Shown here: positions 8,686 through 15,613 of the stretch, one piece after another | Layout of the letters: each line of letters opens with the position of its first letter | Position numbering within the stretch: the stretch's first letter is position 1 | NCBI GenBank assembly: GCA_964352985.1 | Contig: CAYGUK010000032.1 | Location: 1-38,467, forward strand | Source of the DNA: CAYGUK01 sp964352985 | GTDB lineage: Bacteria > Pseudomonadota > Gammaproteobacteria > JAHCLG01 | DNA length: 38,467 nt | Direction: 5' to 3' | Notes under the pieces: model-generated | What the model was told of the DNA's origin: nothing | The model's input: the letters and a program-made list of their open reading frames with translations, nothing else | The model's database searches: none | Made by a program: the position numbers and the translations under genes

Positions 8686-8717
8686 TTGAGTTGTTAACGT
8701 AACATTAACTCAATATA

Positions 8718-8750
8718 CCCAAGCTATTATTTTTAAAAAAATAGCTTGGG
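8718..8750. terminator. Perfect 11-bp hairpin after the small lysine-rich gene
   Basis: CCCAAGCTATT (8718-8728) pairs with AATAGCTTGGG (8740-8750) around an ATTTTTAAAAA loop that can itself pair. No U-run follows on either strand, so it is not a textbook intrinsic terminator. Its place 33 bases after the stop codon still suggests 3'-end formation or mRNA protection. Confidence 0.5.
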
Positions 8751-8847
8751 GTCACTTTAGAAAAGGGCTATTAATAAACTTAACAAGGTTAATGTTGTGC
8801 TAATACGCAACGCACACAATGAAGTATTAATTAAAAAGGAAATAGTC

Positions 8848-9015
8848 ATGAGCATCATGAATAAAGTTAAGTCATCAGATAATAAAAAAATCAATAACGT
8901 GATTGGCACGGATAGAATGAAAATTGATGAAGTTAAAAATGAAAAAAATATAAGTTTCTTTGAAAAGATCAGAAAGTATTTCAGTAACATACTAAAATCC
9001 AAAGCTAAAGATTAG
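8848..9015 (+). CDS. Small lysine-rich protein, 55 residues
   Basis: The ATG at 8848 has a good ribosome binding site (AAGGA, seven bases upstream), which makes it preferable to the in-frame GTG at 8797. The product is highly basic and ends in an amphipathic helix (NISFFEKIRKYFSNILKSKAKD in two overlapping parts), which could touch membrane or nucleic acid. The family is unknown. It lies in the same orientation as the 51-residue gene upstream, with a hairpin between them, and next to the IS66 scar. Confidence 0.5.
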   Translation: MSIMNKVKSSDNKKINNVIGTDRMKIDEVKNEKNISFFEKIRKYFSNILKSKAKD

Positions 9016-9375
9016 AGTGTAAAAGTTATATAAATTTTATACGAACTATCAATCATCAACCCTAGTGATCAAAGTGAACCTTCCCAAGGAAGAAAACGAA
9101 AAATGGATAATTCATGTTGTATTAGTTATTAGTAAAGAAGTTATATAAGTGCGCAATTTAGTAGACACTATTTGAAATAATAACTATTATCGAGCGATCT
9201 TTATTGTTGACGTAACTTGGAAAATCAATATCTAAATAAGCATTTGGAATGTCTAGAATCGTGTTTGGGAAACAATTTCACTTTAACCACTAACTATTTT
9301 CGGATATAAAAAGATGCAGTAAATTTGTATTATAACCGTCATAATGAAAAAACTTTTTAGAACAAATTAAACATT
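9016..9375. other. Intergenic stretch upstream of the LuxR-type gene
   Basis: No gene was found. It is AT-rich and presumably contains the promoter of the LuxR-type gene, but no clear -35/-10 pair or operator could be assigned. A weak 5-bp inverted repeat (CTTCC/GGAAG) lies near 9080-9092. Confidence 0.3.
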
Positions 9376-10359
9376 ATGTCAAAAACCCCAGATAAAGACC
9401 CAAACCACTTAGTTTTTCAACTTTGTCATGATATCGATGAATTAATCACACCCTTAAAATTAGCATTCGGTATAAATTTTATTAACATGTCAAGATATTA
9501 TTGGCTTAGTAAATTAACAACGGGCATTTGTAGTTCTGAGAAATTTTCTCGCTATTGGTGGAACACTAAATCTTATAAAAAAATCGACACGATACTGAAT
9601 CCTTTTACCAATGATTATAATTTTATTGAAGACTTTGATTTAGACAATTCATTCGGCCAAAGCATCATCAAGCCAATGCGGAATCGATTCGATTTTTACC
9701 ACATCATCATAATTACTAAACACTATGCGGGGTATAGTGATGTATTCGTATTAGCTGCACCTAAAAAGCGAGATGATTTTTACGAAAATTTTTTGACTCA
9801 CAAAGATTTAATTTTCGATTTCCTAAAATACTTCAAAGTACAAATGAAATCTCAATTATCTAAAAAAGAAGAATTATATTTTAATTTGCCTACTATGAAA
9901 GTATCAATACTCAAATCAAAACGTATTATACAAAACAAATTATTATCGAAATATTTTACTAATTTATCACCTGCCGGATGTTGTATCGAAAGCAATGAGC
10001 AAGAAGTATATCTTACACAGCGTGAGTCACAAATTGCATTATTGATGGCAGAGCTCAAACTGGCAAAGCAAATTGCGAATAAACTTAAAATTTCACCTAT
10101 TACAGTACAAACACATTTAGATAACATAAAAAAGAAACTTTATTGTAAAAATAAAAAAGAATTAATTAAAAAGCTCATCGAAGAAAAAGTGGGTGAAGAA
10201 ATTATGCGGCAATCCAACATTCGTAAAGTAGAAATTAATAGTCAGTCAAATTTATATATGAAAAATCTCCAGAGTTTTACTGATGCGCAATCAATCCTTA
10301 AAAAATCCGATTTGAACTCTTTTATCAAAACGATGAATGAAGAATTATCTGTTTTTTAA
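9376..10359 (+). CDS. LuxR-family transcriptional regulator
   Basis: A 327-residue protein with a LuxR/FixJ-type helix-turn-helix at about residues 213-275. LTQRESQIALLMAELKLAKQ is the TxRExxV/IxxLxxxG-like opening, IANKLKISPITVQTHLDNIK holds the two DNA-contact helices, and KKLYCKNKKELI closes the domain. The HTH is not at the extreme C-terminus, since about 50 residues follow it. The N-terminal 200 residues (many Tyr/Phe/Trp, DLDNSFGQS, HYAGYSDVFVLAAP) look like a PAS/GAF-size sensor domain without a known signature. No receiver domain is seen. The next plus-strand gene is a drug exporter 235 bases downstream, which it might control. Confidence 0.78.
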   Translation: MSKTPDKDPNHLVFQLCHDIDELITPLKLAFGINFINMSRYYWLSKLTTGICSSEKFSRYWWNTKSYKKIDTILNPFTNDYNFIEDFDLDNSFGQSIIKPMRNRFDFYHIIIITKHYAGYSDVFVLAAPKKRDDFYENFLTHKDLIFDFLKYFKVQMKSQLSKKEELYFNLPTMKVSILKSKRIIQNKLLSKYFTNLSPAGCCIESNEQEVYLTQRESQIALLMAELKLAKQIANKLKISPITVQTHLDNIKKKLYCKNKKELIKKLIEEKVGEEIMRQSNIRKVEINSQSNLYMKNLQSFTDAQSILKKSDLNSFIKTMNEELSVF

Positions 10360-10594
10360 TCAGGTAATATTCGCTAGCATTAATCTCTAATAATTACCGG
10401 GGTTAATTTGATACTTCAAAGAAGTAAAATCATCATAAATGATTGCCCCTTATGATTCACCATTCTCTTTAAATGCTAGAAAAATAAGATATGTTCTACC
10501 CTATCATATTATTTTCTATCAATCCGTATGATATTCCTTTATACTTTTTGACTATTTTAAGACTTCATTTATTAATATCAGACATCTGAAATAC

Positions 10595-11776
10595 ATGAAT
10601 AAATATCAACAATCATGGTATACGATTTTATTTGCTTTATTGGTTGGCATTGGACCAATTTCTTTAGATGTTTACATTCCAAGTTTTCATCAAATGAGTG
10701 TTTTTTTTAACACTAGCTTAGGTAATATACAATTAACATTAACAATTTATGCCGCAGGCTTAGCGCTTGGGCAGTTAATTCATGGTGTAATTTCAGATCG
10801 CATAGGACGTTTGCCGGTTTTATATACGGGTATTGTTATTTTCTCACTTGGTACACTCTTAGCTATTTTTACCTCATCATTTTCACTGCTTTTAATTGCA
10901 CGATTTCTTCAAGCATTGGGTGGGAGCGCTATCATCGTAATGGGTCGAGCAATCATTAATGACACGCATTCGCTCTTAACCGCCACCAAACGATTTGCCA
11001 ATGTTTATACCTTAATGATGTTAGGTCCAACACTAGGTCCTGTGATCGGTGGTTATTTACAATCATGGTTTTCATGGCAAGCAACTTTTATATTTATGTT
11101 TTTTTATGTCATCATCATTTTTATTTGTGCGTTTATGTTCCTAGATGAAACCCATCATCCACAACCCCAACAGCGAAAAAAAATATCGACTGATTTTTTA
11201 TCCTACTTTACGTTATTATTTGATAAAAAATATTTAACTTTTGCCATTAATTGTGGCCTTGCTTTTTCAACTGTTTTTTTATTTATTTCCGCCGCCGCAT
11301 TATTAATGAGTGGCGCATTTAAAGTTTCATCTGATAAATTTGGTTGGATTTATTGTTTTGTGTTTTGTGGCTTTATTTTTGGTTCACAAAGTGCTAAGTT
11401 TTTTTCAGAGAAGCTTAGTGGATTACAATTAAGTTTAGTTGGCAGCATCTTAATGCTTATTACGGGTATATTATTTTTTATTACACGGTCAGTCGCCACA
11501 ACTTATTTAAGTATTTATATTATAATTTGGTTTTTTAATTTATATGGTGCCGGAATCGTTTTTCCCATTAGTTTAACCAATGCTATTAAAACTCATCCAC
11601 AGGCTTCTGGTATGGCGGTGGCTTTAACTGGCTTTATGCAGTATGCGATTGCTACCTTAATGAGTTTTTTACTAAAAATATTTCAGCAAGGACACATCTG
11701 GACAATTGCCGTGATGATGATTTTATTGGGGATAATTGCAAATATAGTTTGTCTTCTCTCTAAACAAAATCAATAA
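10595..11776 (+). CDS. Bcr/CflA-family drug:proton antiporter (MFS, DHA1)
   Basis: A 393-residue inner-membrane transporter with twelve predicted membrane helices. The N-terminal half has the Bcr/CflA hallmarks PISLDVYIPSF in helix 1 and GQLIHGVISDRIGRLPVL, the MFS loop 2-3 motif with the DRxGR core. The helix 5 motif C equivalent is MLGPTLGPVIGGYL. Family members expel bicyclomycin, chloramphenicol and other small molecules in exchange for protons. Length and topology are complete. The start lacks a good ribosome binding site, like many genes here. It ends 39 bases before a convergent gene. Confidence 0.9.
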   Translation: MNKYQQSWYTILFALLVGIGPISLDVYIPSFHQMSVFFNTSLGNIQLTLTIYAAGLALGQLIHGVISDRIGRLPVLYTGIVIFSLGTLLAIFTSSFSLLLIARFLQALGGSAIIVMGRAIINDTHSLLTATKRFANVYTLMMLGPTLGPVIGGYLQSWFSWQATFIFMFFYVIIIFICAFMFLDETHHPQPQQRKKISTDFLSYFTLLFDKKYLTFAINCGLAFSTVFLFISAAALLMSGAFKVSSDKFGWIYCFVFCGFIFGSQSAKFFSEKLSGLQLSLVGSILMLITGILFFITRSVATTYLSIYIIIWFFNLYGAGIVFPISLTNAIKTHPQASGMAVALTGFMQYAIATLMSFLLKIFQQGHIWTIAVMMILLGIIANIVCLLSKQNQ

Positions 11777-11815
11777 ACAATGAACCAATAACGCAATATA
11801 TTTTAATTTGAATAA

Positions 11816-12787
11816 TTATAGCGTTTTACGATAAGCCGTAATTTGCTCATCACACTTTCTTAGAAGTTGCTCAGATTCTGTTTCCATCATAAATAAGAAG
11901 TCTCTACCATTTGTTAACCAATATTGGACTAAACCTATGAGTGCAAAAACTCCACCTGTAAATATTGATAAAAGGAAAGAACCCACTACTCTTGAACGAT
12001 CTCTTTGGATTGATAGAGTTTTTAGATCTTCATGATGTTGCTCTTTTAACATTGTTGAGAAAAATTTTTCATCTTGCTTTTTTTCTGAAGTTAGAAATTC
12101 ATTCGCTTGATTTGACAAATTAAGAACTGCTTTTTTCTTTTGCTTTATTATATCATCTTCATCATCTAGCATAATCGTATGCAACTCAAGATCTTTTGCA
12201 GCATGTTCTGCAAGTGATCGTAATCTATCCTGTTCAATCGTTCCTTGATCTTTTTCAGCAAGATTTTCTAACATTTGTATATAAACTTTACCATCCGTTT
12301 CATCATGACCATATAAAATGTTATTTGAAATTTTATTAGTATCTGCATGAATAGCGTTATATCCAGCATTAATTGCAGAACAAGTATGTTCATAGCAGTT
12401 ATCAACTAAAATGATATTTTGTTCTTTAACTTTTGGGTTTTCTTTCGCTATTTCTTTAAGTGCTTCAATTTTATTTTTGCATCCATTGATAAAACTGAAA
12501 TCCTTTGGTAAGTTAACATTATATTCTTCAAGAAAAAATTTTTTTATATTCTGTTTTCCCATAAAACCTGCAGTGACTATTGCAATTTTATAATTTTTAT
12601 TGTTAATTATTTTATTTATTACCTCTTTCATTCGTTGTTTATGTAATGTATAACAGTTCACTAGTTCATGATAAGGATTAGTTTTACTTTTTTCTTTATC
12701 AACGTTATTAACATATGAATTGAGATTTTCTCTTGAAATTAATAAAGTTTCATCAATATCAAAGACTATAATTCTTTTTGTTACCAT
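11816..12787 (-). CDS. HAD-superfamily phosphatase-like protein with C-terminal membrane anchor (copy 1)
   Basis: A 323-residue protein. Residues 1-150 form a HAD fold: motif I is IVFDIDETLL (nucleophile Asp10, Asp12), motif II is IVTAGF near residue 72, and motif IV is ILVDNCYEH near 127. Residues 160-255 are charged and helical. A hydrophobic segment at about 267-291 (SFLLSIFTGGVFALIGLVQY) would anchor the C-terminus. A diverged copy lies at 14086-15069, with the strongest likeness around RDRSR, the membrane segment and GRDFL. The start has GAGGG upstream. Substrate and location are unknown; the topology suggests a membrane-attached phosphatase facing the cytoplasm, or a host membrane if secreted. 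Confidence 0.7.
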   Translation of the reverse strand: MVTKRIIVFDIDETLLISRENLNSYVNNVDKEKSKTNPYHELVNCYTLHKQRMKEVINKIINNKNYKIAIVTAGFMGKQNIKKFFLEEYNVNLPKDFSFINGCKNKIEALKEIAKENPKVKEQNIILVDNCYEHTCSAINAGYNAIHADTNKISNNILYGHDETDGKVYIQMLENLAEKDQGTIEQDRLRSLAEHAAKDLELHTIMLDDEDDIIKQKKKAVLNLSNQANEFLTSEKKQDEKFFSTMLKEQHHEDLKTLSIQRDRSRVVGSFLLSIFTGGVFALIGLVQYWLTNGRDFLFMMETESEQLLRKCDEQITAYRKTL

Positions 12788-13097
12788 AATAGAACCCTCA
12801 TGAATTATGAACGATAAGTAATTAAAATTTATCTCGCTTCATAATTATGACGTTACAATTTAAATTTTAATTATCGTTATTTAATGTTTTCTTATTGTCG
12901 CTATATTATGTAATATCATTAAGTTTAACGAATAATGGCAACAAAAGCGTCAGTATTTATAGCTAGGTTATACGATAAAACAATTTATAAAACATTTGCT
13001 ATCATGTTCTTAAAAACAATGCTTTTTTATCATTTAATTGTTGATGTTCTAGAGATTAATATCATTTACAATCGATGATTAGATAACAGAAAAAAAA
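12788..13097. other. Intergenic stretch with one tiny unsupported ORF
   Basis: The region is AT-rich. An ATG-started frame of 47 codons runs from 12935 to 13078 on the plus strand. It lacks a ribosome binding site and any recognisable feature, so I do not call it a gene. Nothing else is supported. Confidence 0.3.
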
Positions 13098-13979
13098 TCA
13101 TGACCAATCTTCAGGCACGATAAAAAATCGCTGTGTTTCCAACCACTCATTTTCACGCTTTTCTAAGCATGCTATCATTATAGGTTCTGAAATGTGATGG
13201 AAGGATTCTTCGATAGCTGGTGTTACTCTCTCATCAGTATAAATTTCAATATCATCAACACTAGCTGCGTTAGAAAACCAATGTAATCTGGGTAAAATAG
13301 CAAATACGTGATGACTATTAAACGTTATTTTATCTTCTGTGAATCTAAACCATAAACCTCGTGCGTGAGTGGGATGAAGTAGTTTAGGATAAGATTGAGG
13401 ATAATTCTTGTGATAAAATAAATACCCTTTTAAATATATTTTTGAGTCAATCGGTTTATTATAGTTAGGGAAATAAGGTTTATTAGTAATGGGTAATTGA
13501 TGGTGTAATAGATGGGATAGTTTTTGTTTTAAATTATCGCTGCGATTTGGCCCAATATAATATTGTAATTGTTGCGTCGGACCATCATGTAAATAATATT
13601 TAACTGCAGTTTCGATATGTGTTAAATGATGATGATTATCATCGATTAGAAAATCGATTTCACCTTTTGTTTCATTTTTATAATAAATCTGTTGATGTTT
13701 TGAAATGATGTTAATGTTATCTGTTGACTCTAAATAGTATTGAAATAAAAATTCAAAGTATAAACCCAATCGAGTAAAGTGTTTTTTTTGAATTTTCTGA
13801 ATTAAATCGTTGGGATTATTATCAAGTGAATTCAACCATTCCTTAAGGGAATGATGTTGTTGATATACCCAAGATGAATGTATCAATAATGCTTGAAATC
13901 GATGAGTCGCGTGTAAAATGTTTTGGCTTTCAAGCACCCACGCTAAATCACGCACGGCTTTATTTTGATAAACTATCAT
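13098..13979 (-). CDS. DUF1853 family protein
   Basis: A 293-residue soluble protein matching the DUF1853 pattern known from gammaproteobacteria. It opens with KAVRDLAWVLESQNIL, then has LGLYFEFLFQYYL near 71-83, KGEIDFLI at 105-112, HIETAVKYYL at 121-130, and a YIGPNRSDNLKQKLSHLLHH block followed by QLPI. Its length is typical. The Glu76, Asp109, Glu123, Lys127 arrangement recalls PD-(D/E)XK nuclease folds, but activity is unproven. It lies between two paralogous HAD proteins on the same strand, with gaps of about 310 and 106 bases, so the cluster may have been built by duplication around it. Confidence 0.8.
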   Translation of the reverse strand: MIVYQNKAVRDLAWVLESQNILHATHRFQALLIHSSWVYQQHHSLKEWLNSLDNNPNDLIQKIQKKHFTRLGLYFEFLFQYYLESTDNINIISKHQQIYYKNETKGEIDFLIDDNHHHLTHIETAVKYYLHDGPTQQLQYYIGPNRSDNLKQKLSHLLHHQLPITNKPYFPNYNKPIDSKIYLKGYLFYHKNYPQSYPKLLHPTHARGLWFRFTEDKITFNSHHVFAILPRLHWFSNAASVDDIEIYTDERVTPAIEESFHHISEPIMIACLEKRENEWLETQRFFIVPEDWS

Positions 13980-14085
13980 ACTATTTTATAACTTCCCTAT
14001 CTTGTTTATCTTTATATTATACCGAAACAGGGAATAAATTCATGGGTAATTCAATAAAACAAAACTTTTAATACAAAATTTCGCG

Positions 14086-15069
14086 TTATAAGCCGCAAGT
14101 TCGATATGCTGAAATTCGCTGTTCTGATTCTCGCAATAATTTTTCAGAATTAGTTTCGGTCATTAATAAAAAATCTCTACCGCCAGTTAAATAAAACTGA
14201 ATCAATCCAATCAGTGCTAAGATGCCACCTGAAAACACTGATAAGAGAAAAGTGCCAAGTATTCTCGAACGATCACGTTGGAGTGATAGCTTTTTATAAT
14301 TATCTGTCTGTTGGGCTTTTAACACTTCTGTGAATGTTTTATCTCCTGGATTATAGTTTTCTTTTATAAACTTCTGTCCGCTTTTAGCAATAGCCTTAAT
14401 TGCATCTTTCTTTTTTTCATTTCTAGTATTTTTCTTATCGATGTAAACACCATGTATTTCAAGTGCTTTTAACGATAACTCTGCATTTGATTGTAATCTA
14501 TCTTTTTCAATAGCCTGTTCTTGTCCACTTACAAGCGTTTCCAATCTTTTAATATACACTTCACCATTTGTTTCATCAGTTCCGGTACAAGGATAGTTTT
14601 CTGGATCCATACTATTTGTATCTGCATGAATAGCACTAAATCCTGCAAAGATCGCAGGAATAGTGTGGTAATAGGAATTATCGACTAAAACAATATTCTG
14701 TTTTTCAATTTCGGGATATTCGATTGAGATTTCGTTTAACACATATGTTTTATCTTCACAATTACAATAAAAAAATAAGCCCTCTGGGAATTCAATTCCG
14801 TATTCATTTTTAAAAAATATGTTCATTTTTTCGAAAGTTAAGGTGCCTGATGTGACTATCGCAAACAGATAATCATTATCCTCATTAATTTTCTTGAATA
14901 TTTTTGCCATTCTTTTTTTGTGGAATGTATAACAAGTAACATCACCATATTGATAAGGATCCCATTGACTTATGACTTTATTGACTTGATTGATACCCAT
15001 TTTATTAGCTTCTCTTGAAATGAGTAACGTTTCATCCAAATCAAAAACTATCATTCTTTTTTTTGGCAT
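14086..15069 (-). CDS. HAD-superfamily phosphatase-like protein with C-terminal membrane anchor (copy 2)
   Basis: A 327-residue paralogue of the protein at 11816-12787 with the same layout. HAD motif I is IVFDLDETLL with Asp10/Asp12, motif II is IVTSGT near residue 72, and motif IV is IVLVDNSYYH. A charged helical middle part follows, then RDRSRILGTF and one membrane segment (LLSVFSGGILALIGLIQFYL), then GRDFLLMTE. The ribosome binding site AGGGGA lies six to seven bases before the ATG. Identity is high at both ends and low in the middle. The role is unknown; retention of both copies with intact catalytic aspartates suggests both are active. Confidence 0.7.
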   Translation of the reverse strand: MPKKRMIVFDLDETLLISREANKMGINQVNKVISQWDPYQYGDVTCYTFHKKRMAKIFKKINEDNDYLFAIVTSGTLTFEKMNIFFKNEYGIEFPEGLFFYCNCEDKTYVLNEISIEYPEIEKQNIVLVDNSYYHTIPAIFAGFSAIHADTNSMDPENYPCTGTDETNGEVYIKRLETLVSGQEQAIEKDRLQSNAELSLKALEIHGVYIDKKNTRNEKKKDAIKAIAKSGQKFIKENYNPGDKTFTEVLKAQQTDNYKKLSLQRDRSRILGTFLLSVFSGGILALIGLIQFYLTGGRDFLLMTETNSEKLLRESEQRISAYRTCGL

Positions 15070-15426
15070 TAGAATCCCCTGAAACAGTCCTATAATGTTG
15101 ATTTAGCGATCCCGACTTTCAATTTATTCTTTTAAAGACAGGCATATTACGACCTCAACTTTAGTTATTTGAAATATAAATTATTTAACTGAATTATGAT
15201 GAAATGTTAACATTACTTGTTACTTTGAATATCTGAAGAAACTACTGTATTTTTATTAATTGACGATTAACGCTAGTTGACCGAATTTTTCTAAGCGATT
15301 AATAAATGTCGTTATCTTTTTTGTGAGTTTATAATACGCTTTGATAATGATAACGCTTTTATTAAGAGTTCATATACCAAGTTTTTCCAGCATAGTTAAA
15401 TTTGCAATACAATATATCCTCATTGG

Positions 15427-15567
15427 TTATTGTTTATTTATCGCCACAATATCCAAAGTAATTCCACGTAAATTTTGCTTATAGTAATATTTCACATCTA
15501 CATTTTCGATAAAATTTTGTCGTGCAAAGTCATCATGCTCTATTATGCTTAATTTATGGCAATGATG
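15427..15567 (-). pseudogene. Short orphan coding fragment
   Basis: A 46-codon stretch without a start codon reads like protein (for example HDDFARQNFIENVDVKYYYK, then QNLRGITLDIVAINKQ) and ends in TAA at 15427. It may be the C-terminal relic of a lost gene. The family is not recognised. The rest of the 15070-15610 gap is AT-rich and shows nothing that can be supported. Confidence 0.35.
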
Positions 15568-15613
15568 TTAAGTTTCACGGAAGAACTAACACTAAAATAA
15601 AAAGGTAACCGTG

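Noticed and set aside
8757..9002. Minus-strand ORF of 81 codons, very hydrophobic
   Set aside because: It is the antisense of the Lys-rich small gene; Lys codons read backwards give Phe/Leu, which mimics a membrane protein.
12935..13078. 47-codon plus-strand ORF
   Set aside because: No ribosome binding site, no family, and AT-rich DNA makes such frames common.
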